Notes under the pieces: model-generated | The model's database searches: none | Told to the model about the DNA's origin: nothing | What the model saw: the letters and a program-made list of their open reading frames with translations, nothing else | Part shown: positions 1 to 8,351 of the stretch, in pieces | Layout of the letters: every line of letters begins with the position of its first letter | Position numbering within the stretch: the stretch's first letter is position 1 | NCBI GenBank assembly: GCA_022425565.1 | Contig: JAKMFG010000152.1 | Span: 1-11,299, forward strand | Source of the DNA: Alphaproteobacteria bacterium | GTDB taxonomy: Bacteria > Pseudomonadota > Alphaproteobacteria > Puniceispirillales > Puniceispirillaceae | Length of the DNA: 11,299 nt | Reading direction: 5' to 3' | Position numbers and translations under genes: made by a program

Positions 1-69
1 GTCATCGGCACCGCGCTCGCGCTCTATTTTGCGCTGCGCCGCCGCGCCGTCAACGAGCAGGCCGGCTAG
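1..69 (+). CDS. C-terminal end of a membrane protein (partial)
   Basis: Frame 1 is open from the window edge and ends in TAG at 67-69, giving 23 residues. They form a short hydrophobic stretch (VIGTALALYFAL) followed by a basic tail (RRRAVNEQAG). This is what the last transmembrane helix and cytoplasmic tail of an inner-membrane transporter look like. The gene reads toward the racemase gene and stops 12 nt before its start, so the two are probably cotranscribed. Racemases of this family often sit beside permeases for hydantoin, allantoin or nucleobases, so a permease is a reasonable inference, but too little is visible to name a family. Confidence 0.5.
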   Translation, partial: VIGTALALYFALRRRAVNEQAG

Positions 70-81
70 GGGCATGAACAC

Positions 82-723
82 ATGCATCTGACCGCCTTTA
101 TCAATCCGAATTCCACCGAAGCCATGACGGAGAGTTGCGCGCAGAGCCTCAGGGCCGCCGCCGGCGGTGCATTCGAGGTGCGTGCCGTGACCAACCATGA
201 CGGTCCGCCGGCCATTCAGGGCGAGGCCGACGGCAAGGCCGCCATTCCGGGTCTTTTGTCGGTCCTTGAGGAGAATGCCGATTGCGATGCCTTCATTCTC
301 GGCTGCTTTGATGATACCGGGCTTTTCGAGGCGCGGGATATGTCCGCCAAGCCTGTGATCGGCATTGGCCAGGCCGCATTTCACCTGGCAACGATGCGCT
401 ATGGCCGCTTCCATGTCCTGACAACGCTGCAGCAGTCGGTCCCGGTCATTGAGGAAAATATCGCAAGGCAGGGTTTCGCCGGCAGCTGCGCCGCGGTGCT
501 GGCAAGCGGCGTTCCCGTTCTGGAGCTGGAGCACAATCCCGACTGGTCCGTGGCCGTCCTGTCTGATCATATCCGGGAAATAGAGCGCACGTCACCGAAC
601 CCAGCCATCATCCTTGGCTGTGCCGGCATGACAAACATTCATGCACGGCTGCAATCCCGTCATGCCGCGATATTGGTGGATCCTGTCATATCCGCGGCCA
701 GAATGACCAAGGCCCTGCTCTAG
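82..723 (+). CDS. Asp/Glu/hydantoin racemase family protein
   Basis: The 213-residue product has the hallmarks of the Asp/Glu/hydantoin racemase superfamily, cofactor-independent enzymes that invert a chiral carbon using two cysteines as acid and base. The N-terminus carries the family motif NPNST (residues 8-12). The two catalytic cysteines sit in FILGCFDDTG (C75) and IILGCAGM (C180), one in each of the two pseudo-symmetric halves, and the length is normal for the HyuE/hydantoin racemase branch. The start at 82 is supported by AGGGG at 68-72. It lies 12 nt after a membrane-protein gene and is probably in an operon with it. The protein is predicted to be cytoplasmic. The substrate (hydantoin, allantoin or an amino acid) cannot be told from sequence. 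Arylmalonate decarboxylase and maleate isomerase are related folds and less likely here. The gene ends 30 bp from the converging smoK-like gene, with no convincing terminator between them. Confidence 0.8.
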   Translation: MHLTAFINPNSTEAMTESCAQSLRAAAGGAFEVRAVTNHDGPPAIQGEADGKAAIPGLLSVLEENADCDAFILGCFDDTGLFEARDMSAKPVIGIGQAAFHLATMRYGRFHVLTTLQQSVPVIEENIARQGFAGSCAAVLASGVPVLELEHNPDWSVAVLSDHIREIERTSPNPAIILGCAGMTNIHARLQSRHAAILVDPVISAARMTKALL

Positions 724-753
724 ACCGGTAGTGATGCAGCAGCGCGCGCCTGA

Positions 754-1772
<1,019 letters not shown>

Positions 1773-1785
<13 letters not shown>

Positions 1786-3194
1786 CTGTTATCTATCTCC
1801 TCGATAGCGCTGATGATGCCGGGTGCAAAATCGGCATAGGTCGAGGGCAGATCGCCCCAAAGAATCACTGATGTCGCGAACTCATGCTCGGCCCCGTCTT
1901 CGAGCATGGGCGACAACAAGTGCCAGTTCGGCTCGTGATAGGCAACACGCCCCTGATTCCTCGCGTGACGGCGCGCGAATACATACCAACTGGCGATGCT
2001 GGCGTAGCAATGTCGCGGGCTGATACCCTGGGCAAGGCACCCCTCAAGCGTCGGCCGCACGAAGATGGGAAACTTGGAAAACCCGTCCATGCAAATTCGT
2101 TCCAGCGCATCGGCAATCGCATGATTGGCAAATCGCTCGGCGACGCGCCCGCGATAGACGTCCTTGTCGAATGGCAGTGCCAGCTGCAGGCCTGGAAGAA
2201 TTTCCTCACCTTCCAACTTATCGAAATGCGATCGGAGTTGCGGGTCACGTATGGCTTCATCAAACGTGTCATGCCCTGCCAGCACGCCAAGATAGGCAAG
2301 TCCGGTATGGCCACCATTCAGGATCCTGATCTTGGCTTCCTCATAAGGGTCCACATCGGCAACCACTTCGACACCAACCTTTGTCAGGTCTGCCATCCTT
2401 CCGGCAAAACGGTCCTCCAGCACCCACTGGATATAGTCCTCGCTATGGATCGGGCTGTCACCGAATTCAGGGAACAGGCCTGTGATTTCCGCCTGCAGCT
2501 CGTCTGTTGGACGCGGCGTGATCCGGTCGACCATGGAACAGGGGAATGTCACCTTCGCAGTCACCCAGGCGGCGAGGTCGTCTTTGCCGACAGCCAGAAG
2601 ATAGGCCCGCAAGCTCGCCTCGAGCATATGTCCGTTGCCACGGATATTGTCGCAGCACATGATGGTCACGGGGCCGCCGTCAGCGGCGAACCTGCGATCG
2701 AGGCCTGCAGCAAGATAGCCGTAAACAGACTGGGGTGGTCCACCCGAAACTTCTGCGCTAATGACCGGATCATCAAGGTTCAGCTGGCCGGCTTCATCAA
2801 GGTAATAACCGCTTTCAGTCACCGTGATGGTGACAGCATGCACGCTTTCAAGCGCAATCAGGTCTTCCGCTTCCGCAGCCTGCTTCGACCAGTCCGCAAA
2901 CTGGACGTGAGGGCGCACGAGGCGATAGGCGGTCGGTGTCGTTGTTCCGGTATATTTAAGAAGATAGCCGTCATCGCCCTGCTGTGCCGCGGCAAAGGCC
3001 GTGCTCTCCGAGGGACGCAGATTGACAGCGGCAATGCCCCAGGACAGGTCGCCGGTATGCTGCATATAGTCATCGATATAGACAGCCTGATGGGCCCGGT
3101 GGAAGGCGCCATAACCAACATGTACAATGCCGGTCTGGCATGCAGCGCGGTCATAGTCCGTCGCAAAAATCGGCGGTTTTCCAATATTCATCAT
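1773..3194 (-). CDS. mtlK: Mannitol/D-arabinitol 2-dehydrogenase (long-chain polyol dehydrogenase)
   Basis: This is an NAD-dependent polyol dehydrogenase of the long-chain mannitol dehydrogenase family, oxidising D-mannitol to D-fructose and often D-arabinitol to D-xylulose. From the ATG at 3194 it is 473 residues, the usual family size. With the TTG three bases upstream counted as residue 1, the N-terminal nucleotide-binding motif [15 protein letters not shown] lies at 23-37, a conserved SMVDRITP at 221-228, and the catalytic K-x5-N-x2-H (K289, N294, H297, in KIRILNGGH) further on. This matches the catalytic triad known from Pseudomonas fluorescens mannitol 2-dehydrogenase. I chose ATG 3194 because its A overlaps the TGA of the upstream araC-type gene (TGATG) and a GAGG lies about 10 nt before it; the next codon is also ATG. 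The cytoplasmic product would feed fructose to central metabolism or xylulose to the divergent XylB. Mannitol versus arabinitol preference is not readable from sequence. Confidence 0.9.
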
Positions 3195-4084
3195 CAACTT
3201 GCCGCCTCTTTCTTGACCAGATCAACGCGCGCAAGCGCGCGGTAGGCGGTTGGTGTCATATTTTTCATTTTCATGAAATGGCGGTTGAAGTTCGCAAGGT
3301 TCTGAAACCCGACTTCATAGCAGATTGCGGATACCGGCTGATCCGTCGCGTAAAGCATGGAACAGGCCTGGCCGACACGAACGCGGTTGAGGAATTCGAG
3401 AAAACGGTTGCCGGTGATTTTCTGAAAATTTCTGGAAAAGGCTGTCGGGCTCATACAGGCCAGCTCCGCAGCCGTCTCCAGGGAAATATCCTCGGCAAAA
3501 TGCTCAGTGATGTGGTCTACCACATTTGCGATGCGTGTATGCTTGTTGCTGTTTTCGGGCTGGGTGACCGCCACAACGGAAAGCTGCCGCATTTCGGCGT
3601 GCTGGCTGATCTCGACAAGCAACTGCAGGAAGGCAAGAATACGGGCCGGACCTGAAGAATCTCGAATGTCAGCCATGCGCCGCTGCACCAGCTTGGCATC
3701 AAAACCGTGAAATTCGATGCCTGAACGGGCCAGCTCGAACATCTGTCGCATATCTTCAAATTCGGGAAAGGCCAGAGACAGGCTGTTGACACTTTCCTGA
3801 TCAAACTGGACAAGCATGTCGCGGATGCTGACCTGACGCGAGGTAATCTCGTCAGTTACCCAGTTATGCGGAAGATAGGGGCCGGTCAGAAACAGCGACC
3901 CTGGACTGAATTCACCGATATAGTCACCAACAAAAGCCTTGCCGCGCGTTGCCACAATCAGATGAAGCTCGAATTCGCGATGTGAATGCCAGCGGCACAG
4001 ATCGCTCGGCCAGCCATGCTCGAGATAGCGGATGCTCTCGATCGAGCGGTCAACATATTCAATTTCTGGCGTGATAATCGACAT
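3194..4084 (-). CDS. AraC-family transcriptional regulator of the polyol operon
   Basis: The 296-residue product has an N-terminal cupin-like sensing region (WHSHREFELHLI at about 32-43, then PGSLFLTGPYLPHNW at 61-75). Its C-terminal AraC/XylS DNA-binding region carries two helix-turn-helix units, about 202-222 (LETAAELACMSPTAF...) and about 250-272 (VSAICYEVGFQNLANF...). The NxxxFxRxF-type sequence NLANFNRHF followed by MTPTAYR is the classic family signature. Regulators of this build, such as MtlR of P. fluorescens, activate polyol operons in response to the polyol; that role here is inferred from context. The gene lies inside the operon: it starts 4 nt after the short-chain dehydrogenase gene ends, and its TGA overlaps the ATG of the mannitol dehydrogenase gene. 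It should therefore be made from the transcript it presumably controls, giving positive autoregulation if it is an activator. Likely targets are the repeated boxes upstream of smoE. Confidence 0.88.
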   Translation of the reverse strand: MSIITPEIEYVDRSIESIRYLEHGWPSDLCRWHSHREFELHLIVATRGKAFVGDYIGEFSPGSLFLTGPYLPHNWVTDEITSRQVSIRDMLVQFDQESVNSLSLAFPEFEDMRQMFELARSGIEFHGFDAKLVQRRMADIRDSSGPARILAFLQLLVEISQHAEMRQLSVVAVTQPENSNKHTRIANVVDHITEHFAEDISLETAAELACMSPTAFSRNFQKITGNRFLEFLNRVRVGQACSMLYATDQPVSAICYEVGFQNLANFNRHFMKMKNMTPTAYRALARVDLVKKEAAS

Positions 4085-4088
4085 GGAC

Positions 4089-4856
4089 CTATCTCAGTAC
4101 ATTGCCGCCATCGACGCTGATGGTCTGGGCGGTCATATATTGTGACTGGTCACTTGCCAGGAATACGGCAACGCGCGCGACTTCAAAAGGATGGCCCATA
4201 TAGCCGAGCGGCACGGCCTCGCCAACCTCGGCTTTCTTCTGGCCAAGCGGCTTGTTCTCAAATTTGGCAAACAGGGAATCAACCGTTTCCCACATCGGGG
4301 TATCAATCACCCCGGGTGAAATAGCATTTACCCGGATCTTGGAACTCGCCAGTGCCAGGGCCGCAGACTGCGTATAGCTGATCACAGCCGCCTTGGTTGC
4401 GCAGTAATGGGCCACTAGCGCCTCGCCGCGATGCCCTGCCTGGCTGGCCATGTTGATGATGGATCCCGGCCGACCCGCCGAAACAAGCGCGTCTGCGACG
4501 GCCTGCATCACGCCATACATGGCACGGACATTCACTGAAAACAGCCGGTCATACTGATCAAGCCCGGCCTGCAGTACCGAGCCCATATCAAACAGTGCCG
4601 CATTGTTGAACAACACATCGGGTGTCTCGGCGGCAATCCATTCGCAACAAGCCGCAAGTCCGTCATCCGATGCAAGGTCGAAAGCGCGATGGTCGCTCGC
4701 GCAGTCTGAGGCGAATGCATCTCCAACATCCGTCGTCAGAACCCGGGCACCAAGCGCTGCAAAATGCTCGGCCGTCGCCTGCCCGATGCCGCCATTGGCA
4801 CCGGTCACAAGACAGGTTTTGCCGGACAGATCTGTCGGTGCCGCGTCAAACGTCAT
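4089..4856 (-). CDS. smoS: Short-chain polyol (sorbitol/galactitol type) dehydrogenase
   Basis: This classical short-chain dehydrogenase/reductase of 255 residues is close to the 256 of R. sphaeroides sorbitol dehydrogenase SmoS. It has the cofactor motif TGANGGIG (18-25), an acidic residue after the second strand (TTDVGD, D43) suggesting NAD rather than NADP, NNAA (84-87), catalytic S138, Y151 and K155 (YCATK), and the family C-terminal element SVDGG (247-251). It probably oxidises sorbitol or another hexitol/pentitol to a ketose in the cytoplasm. The reading frame is open 63 codons further upstream, but that extension lies inside the permease gene. The ATG at 4856 forms an ATGA overlap with the permease stop and places the Rossmann motif at the normal distance, so I chose it. 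Substrate assignment rests on length, motifs and operon context, because this family is functionally diverse. Confidence 0.85.
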   Translation of the reverse strand: MTFDAAPTDLSGKTCLVTGANGGIGQATAEHFAALGARVLTTDVGDAFASDCASDHRAFDLASDDGLAACCEWIAAETPDVLFNNAALFDMGSVLQAGLDQYDRLFSVNVRAMYGVMQAVADALVSAGRPGSIINMASQAGHRGEALVAHYCATKAAVISYTQSAALALASSKIRVNAISPGVIDTPMWETVDSLFAKFENKPLGQKKAEVGEAVPLGYMGHPFEVARVAVFLASDQSQYMTAQTISVDGGNVLR

Positions 4857-5689
4857 TTCACAGCTCCGAAGGTCAGGCCGCGCACCAGCTGCTTCTGGCA
4901 GAACCAGCCAAGAACGACGATTGGTCCAACGGCCGCTGTCGACACCGCTGACAACCTGCCGAAGAACAGCCCTTCCGGCGCGCGGTTGCCCTCGATCAGC
5001 TTGGACAGTGTCGCCGCATCGGTCGTTGTCAGGCGCACCGTCCAATAGGCTTCATTCCAGCAGAAGATGAAACAGAGCAGCGCGGTGGAAGCAAGACCAC
5101 CCCAGGCAAGGGGAAGAACGATATCCTTGATCTCGCCCCAGACACTGACCCCGTCCATCTTGCCGGCCTCGATGATCTCCTTGGGGATTTCCTTGAAATA
5201 GGTGAATAGCATCCAGATCACGATCGGAAGATTGATCAGGCTCAGCACCAGGATGATCAGGAAATGCGTGTCGAACAGGTTCAGAAAATTCTTGGTGAGA
5301 AATGTCATCGGATACAGCACCGCAGCCGCCGGCAACATTTTCGTCGACAGCATCCACATCAGGATATCCTTGGTATGACGCCCCGGATTGAATGCCATGG
5401 CATAGGCTGAAGGCACCCCGACAAACAGGGTAAAGGCTGTCGCAAAGACCGTGGTGATGACCGAATTGACTGCAAAACGCCAATAGTCATAGTTCTCAGT
5501 CATGTTCGTATAGTTTTCCAGCGTCGGCGTGAACATGAACAGGAATTCAGGTTTCACAGCGTCGGCATCGGTCTTGAAGCTCGTCAGCACCATCCAGAAA
5601 ATCGGGAAGAAAAAGACCAGCGCCACCAGCCAGGCAAGGATCGGCAGGAAGACGGTGGAGAATTTTGTGCGTTGACCTATTGCAGACAT
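4853..5689 (-). CDS. smoG: Polyol ABC transporter permease (SmoG/MalG type)
   Basis: This inner-membrane permease subunit has 278 residues and about six predicted membrane helices (first around 13-35, last around 245-263). The cytoplasmic EAA loop that docks on the ATPase is at about 171-194 (EIIEAGKMDG ... VLPL). Size and the C-terminal ending (QLVRGLTFGAVK) are typical of MalG-type subunits of carbohydrate family 1 importers. The start at 5689 has a strong GAGGAGGT about 5 nt before it; this ribosome binding site overlaps the stop codon of the partner permease gene. The stop TGA at 4855-4853 overlaps the next gene's ATG (ATGA). It forms the translocation pore with the SmoF-like subunit. Confidence 0.93.
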   Translation of the reverse strand: MSAIGQRTKFSTVFLPILAWLVALVFFFPIFWMVLTSFKTDADAVKPEFLFMFTPTLENYTNMTENYDYWRFAVNSVITTVFATAFTLFVGVPSAYAMAFNPGRHTKDILMWMLSTKMLPAAAVLYPMTFLTKNFLNLFDTHFLIILVLSLINLPIVIWMLFTYFKEIPKEIIEAGKMDGVSVWGEIKDIVLPLAWGGLASTALLCFIFCWNEAYWTVRLTTTDAATLSKLIEGNRAPEGLFFGRLSAVSTAAVGPIVVLGWFCQKQLVRGLTFGAVK

Positions 5690-5699
5690 CCCTACCTCC

Positions 5700-6641
5700 T
5701 CAATCCATCAGGCTCTTGCCGACGATGCGGAGCAGAAAGATCGCAACGATGTTTGCCATGATCACAGCCAGAATTCCGGTGGCGCTCGCCGCGCCAATAT
5801 TGTTCGACGCAAATTCGCCAATCAGATAGGGCAGGTTCTTGTTGCCATTGCCACGACTGACAATCTCGATCTCCGCATAGAGCGACAGATGGAAAATTGC
5901 CTGGATCATCACAACGATGGCAATCGGCCGGGCCAGGTGCGGGATGGTCAGGTAACGGAACTGCGCCCATGCACCCACACCGTCGAGAATGGCGGCCTCC
6001 TTCTGTTGCTGGTCTTCAGACTGCAGCGAGGTCATGAAGATCAGCACCGCAAAGGGCGTCCATTGCCATGACACCATAATGATCACGGCCATCGCCGCTG
6101 TCTGTGTCGCACGGAAGGATACCGGCTCGATATCCGGCCATAGGGAGAAAAAATGGCCCAGAAGCGGAACATCGCGAAGCGATCCGGCCATGGTGTTGAG
6201 TCCCTCGACAGCAAGGCCGTTCAACCCAAGCACCGGATCAAGAATCATATTGATCCACAGGACGGCATTCACCGCCGGCATCACAAAGAAAGGTGAAATC
6301 AGCAGCACCCGCACGATGCCGCGGCCAGGGAATGTGCGGTTGATCAGGACGGCGATCGCCAGACCAAGGATAACGGTGACAAAAATAATACTGCCAACGA
6401 TGATCAGGCTGTTCTGCGCCGCCAGCCAGAAATCCTTGGCCTTGTAGAGCACATAGTCATAGTTCCCGAAGCCACGCCAGTTCTCAATGCTTGGCGTTGT
6501 CCATTCCGGACGCCTCAGGTTGTTCAGGACATATCTGATGAAAGAGAAGAACAGCGTCATGCCAAGCGGCACAAGCATCCAGGCCAGCAGCAGGATGACT
6601 GCCGGTGCTTGTAACAGTCTTGGTAATGCGCGACTGGACAT
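5700..6641 (-). CDS. smoF: Polyol ABC transporter permease (SmoF/MalF type)
   Basis: This 313-residue inner-membrane permease has six likely helices (roughly 13-35, 77-100, 108-135, 182-205, 237-257, 284-305). Its EAA loop is at about 215-234 (EAAILDGVGAWAQF ... TIPH). As in other MalF/SmoF/UgpA subunits it should pair with the SmoG-like permease and the SmoK-like ATPase. The ATG at 6641 has only a moderate Shine-Dalgarno (AGGA about 11 nt upstream), in contrast to the strong sites of smoE and smoG. A small hairpin (6665-6683) sits just upstream of it. The gene follows smoE after 183 nt of structured intergenic sequence, and its TGA is embedded in the ribosome binding site of smoG 10 nt on. 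Confidence 0.93.
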   Translation of the reverse strand: MSSRALPRLLQAPAVILLLAWMLVPLGMTLFFSFIRYVLNNLRRPEWTTPSIENWRGFGNYDYVLYKAKDFWLAAQNSLIIVGSIIFVTVILGLAIAVLINRTFPGRGIVRVLLISPFFVMPAVNAVLWINMILDPVLGLNGLAVEGLNTMAGSLRDVPLLGHFFSLWPDIEPVSFRATQTAAMAVIIMVSWQWTPFAVLIFMTSLQSEDQQQKEAAILDGVGAWAQFRYLTIPHLARPIAIVVMIQAIFHLSLYAEIEIVSRGNGNKNLPYLIGEFASNNIGAASATGILAVIMANIVAIFLLRIVGKSLMD

Positions 6642-6664
6642 GAAAGCTGAAATCCTGACCCCGG

Positions 6665-6683
6665 GTCCGCGTGAAAGGCGGAC
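6665..6683 (-). other. Small hairpin upstream of smoF
   Basis: GTCCGC (6665-6670) and GCGGAC (6678-6683) are perfect 6-bp inverted arms around a 7-nt loop. In the operon transcript this hairpin would lie about 24-42 nt before the smoF start and next to its weak ribosome binding site. It could protect the downstream mRNA end or influence smoF translation. It is short, so chance is possible. Confidence 0.35.
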
Positions 6684-6717
6684 GGTTCCTACAAAAATGA
6701 GACCAATAATTTAATCT

Positions 6718-6767
6718 GTGATCCGGCTCTCTGTGCGAGGCGGAAATCGTCAGAGACGAAGGATCAC
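6718..6767 (-). other. Imperfect stem-loop in smoE-smoF gap
   Basis: An outer 7-bp stem pairs GTGATCC (6718-6724) with GGATCAC (6761-6767). An inner 6-bp stem pairs TCTCTG (6728-6733) with CAGAGA (6751-6756). The two stems are separated by a small asymmetric internal loop, with a 17-nt terminal loop. Transcribed on the - strand it follows the strong hairpin after smoE and leads into an AT-rich stretch. It may contribute to RNA processing or partial termination; function is inferred from position only. Confidence 0.35.
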
Positions 6768-6776
6768 CCTGAGATG

Positions 6777-6803
6777 GAAAGGCCCGAACAAGTCGGGCCT
6801 TTC
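6777..6803 (-). terminator. Strong hairpin after smoE, likely attenuator/mRNA stabiliser
   Basis: A perfect 11-bp inverted repeat, GAAAGGCCCGA (6777-6787) and TCGGGCCTTTC (6793-6803), has a 5-nt loop and begins 21 nt after the smoE stop in the transcribed direction. The lower part of the 3' arm supplies a short U run but there is no long U tract. It therefore looks like a partial terminator and 3'-end stabiliser, as is common after binding-protein genes, rather than a full stop of the operon. Confidence 0.7.
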
Positions 6804-6824
6804 TCAATATTTGCAAGCTGCGGC

Positions 6825-8105
6825 TTAGTAGCCTGCCTCAGACATGATAGCTGCGGCAGCGGCCTGCGAAGCGGCAAGCGCATCGTCAACCGACTTGGCA
6901 CCGGAAAGGGCAGCAGCCATTTCCTGAGCTACAGCACTACCGACTTGCGGGAACTCGGGAATGGCAGCGAACTGAACACCGACATACGGCTTCAGAGCAG
7001 TTGCTTCCGGAGCAGCGGATTCGATGGCAGCCATCTCGGCAGCAGCGAAACCGGCAACAGCCTTGAACTCAGGATAGGCGTAGGTCGAAGAACGAGTTCC
7101 GGTCGGAACCGAACCCCAGCCGAAATCCGGATGAGCGGCAACGGCCTTGATGTAGTCCTTCGAAGTGGCCCACTCGATGAACTTCTTCGACTCTTCAGCG
7201 TTTGGCGAGCCGGCAGGTACAGCCATGGCCCATGCCCACAGCCAGTTCGCACCAACCGGGTTACCGGCGTTCGGCGACTGGGCGTAAGCAACACCGTCAA
7301 CCTTCAGGAAGGAAGCAGCGATGGTGGCGTCGATCCACATACCGCACTTGCCTTCGTTGTAGAGAGCCAGGATTTCGTTGAAGGAGTTACCTTCCGAACC
7401 CGGAGGGCCGTAGTTGCCAAGCAGGTCTACGTAGAAGTTGATGGCAGCTTTCCACTCGTCAGAGTCGAGGGTCGGCTTCATGTCCTTGTCGAACCATGCA
7501 CCACCGAAGGAGTTCACAACAGTGGTGATAAACGCCATGTTGTCGCCCCAGCCAGGCTTACCACGAAGGCAGGCACCATAGACACCCTTGTCAGGGTTAT
7601 GGATGGCAGCAGCGGCCTTCTTGATGTTGTCCCAGGAGTCGTTGTCGGCGATCGATACACCGGCAGCGTCGGTCAGGTCCTTGCGGTACATGACCATCGA
7701 GGACTCACCATAGAACGGTGCGGCATAGAGAGTGCCGTTGTGCGACAGGCCGTTGCGGATCGCAGGCAGCATGTCGTCCACGTCGTAGGATGCGCCGAAG
7801 TTCAGCGGCTCGATCCAACCGGCCGCACCCCAGATCGGGGCTTCCTGCATGCCGATGTTGATGATGTCGTACTGGCCACCGCTGGTCGCTGTGTCAGATG
7901 TGACCTGCTCGCGCAGGACGCCTTCTTCCAACGAAACCCAGTTCAGCTTCACGCCGGTATCTGCAGTATAGGCTTCAGCAACCTTCTGCATGTTGATCAT
8001 GTGACCGTTGTTCACGATGGCGATCGTCAGTTCGGTAGCGAACGCCGGGGTCGCAACAGCAGCTGCGACGGCAGCGGCTATTACGGAAGTGCGTAAACTC
8101 TTCAT
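6825..8105 (-). CDS. smoE: Polyol ABC transporter periplasmic binding protein (SmoE type)
   Basis: This extracellular solute-binding protein of family 1 has 426 residues. An N-terminal Sec signal peptide (MKSLRTSVIA, then an alanine-rich core) has a probable cleavage after AFA at residue 23. The mature protein opens with TELTIAIVNNGHM and contains GKCGMWIDATIAASF, a stretch characteristic of sorbitol/mannitol-type binding proteins. The family is related to MalE/UgpB and delivers substrate to the permease pair. The frame stays open 28 codons further upstream, but ATG 8105 is chosen because it starts directly at the signal peptide and has GGAGGA about 6 nt before it. The upstream part would lie in the promoter leader. 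It is the first gene of the operon, and the strong Shine-Dalgarno and the hairpin after it fit the high level needed for a binding protein. The exact polyol bound is not readable. Confidence 0.92.
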   Translation of the reverse strand: MKSLRTSVIAAAVAAAVATPAFATELTIAIVNNGHMINMQKVAEAYTADTGVKLNWVSLEEGVLREQVTSDTATSGGQYDIINIGMQEAPIWGAAGWIEPLNFGASYDVDDMLPAIRNGLSHNGTLYAAPFYGESSMVMYRKDLTDAAGVSIADNDSWDNIKKAAAAIHNPDKGVYGACLRGKPGWGDNMAFITTVVNSFGGAWFDKDMKPTLDSDEWKAAINFYVDLLGNYGPPGSEGNSFNEILALYNEGKCGMWIDATIAASFLKVDGVAYAQSPNAGNPVGANWLWAWAMAVPAGSPNAEESKKFIEWATSKDYIKAVAAHPDFGWGSVPTGTRSSTYAYPEFKAVAGFAAAEMAAIESAAPEATALKPYVGVQFAAIPEFPQVGSAVAQEMAAALSGAKSVDDALAASQAAAAAIMSEAGY

Positions 8106-8174
8106 GTTGTCCTCCAAGTTGGCACGGGTAGATAAAGTAGTCTTACCTTTGGACTTAGACCTTGCGTTCGAGTG

Positions 8175-8203
8175 AGAATATGTCGCCAATCATTTTCTGC
8201 CAA
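8175..8203 (-). promoter_or_regulatory. Sigma70-like promoter of the smoE operon
   Basis: On the - strand TTGGCA (8203-8198) and TATTCT (8180-8175) are separated by exactly 17 nt, a good match to the sigma70 -35/-10 pattern. It lies upstream of smoE and would give a leader of roughly 60 nt with the smoE ribosome binding site near its end. The prediction rests on sequence and position alone. Confidence 0.5.
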
Positions 8204-8252
8204 ATGCTGATACATTTTTTGCGTGTTTGAAAGGCAAATCCATTTTTTGCGT
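8191..8252. promoter_or_regulatory. Repeated CATTTTTTGC boxes, candidate activator sites
   Basis: CATTTTTTGCGT occurs twice exactly (8213-8224 and 8241-8252, 28 bp apart). A third copy with one mismatch (CATTTTCTGC, 8191-8200) lies 22 bp from the first and overlaps the -35 box of the smoE promoter. Direct repeats with the proximal one touching the -35 are the typical layout for an AraC-family activator. The obvious candidate is the regulator encoded inside the operon. The boxes also lie upstream of xylB and could control both directions. Confidence 0.5.
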
Positions 8253-8265
8253 TGAATTTGTATCA
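8208..8265. promoter_or_regulatory. TGATACA/TGTATCA inverted repeat in the smoE-xylB control region
   Basis: TGATACA (8208-8214) and TGTATCA (8259-8265) are perfect 7-bp inverted arms 44 bp apart. They bracket the two exact CATTTTTTGCGT boxes in the AT-rich divergent intergenic region. Such an arrangement could be a looped operator or simply part of composite activator sites. The evidence is only the symmetry and location. Confidence 0.3.
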
Positions 8266-8351
8266 TTCCTGCTTCCAACAGACTGAAAAACTACACATTA
8301 TTTTTGTCAGGCGTTTCTGGAATTCGGGTTGCGCCCCTATAGGAGAAAGCT

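Noticed and set aside
724..753. A bidirectional terminator between the converging racemase and smoK-type genes
   Set aside because: Only a weak 5-bp inverted repeat is visible and there is no T run on either strand.
1884..3245. A long open frame (453 codons) on the + strand
   Set aside because: It is antisense to the mannitol dehydrogenase gene, whose catalytic motifs and operon overlaps are clear. The translated product has no recognisable motif and runs past the gene boundary; such frames are common opposite GC-rich coding sequence.
4857..5045. A 63-codon N-terminal extension of the short-chain dehydrogenase
   Set aside because: The extension is fully inside the smoG-type gene and has no homologous-looking content. 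The ATGA overlap at 4856-4853 and the normal position of the Rossmann motif support the shorter protein.
6774..8096. A long open frame (440 codons) on the + strand
   Set aside because: It lies opposite the smoE-type binding protein gene, starts within the terminator hairpin and yields low-complexity, unrecognisable protein.
8106..8189. A 28-codon N-terminal extension of the binding protein
   Set aside because: It would place a polar segment before a clear Sec signal peptide and would overlap the predicted -10 region. The strong GGAGGA fits ATG 8105.
8266..8340. A sigma70 promoter for xylB
   Set aside because: Candidate -10 hexamers such as CATTAT (8296-8301) lack a convincing -35 at proper spacing. 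A promoter must exist here, but I cannot place it with support.
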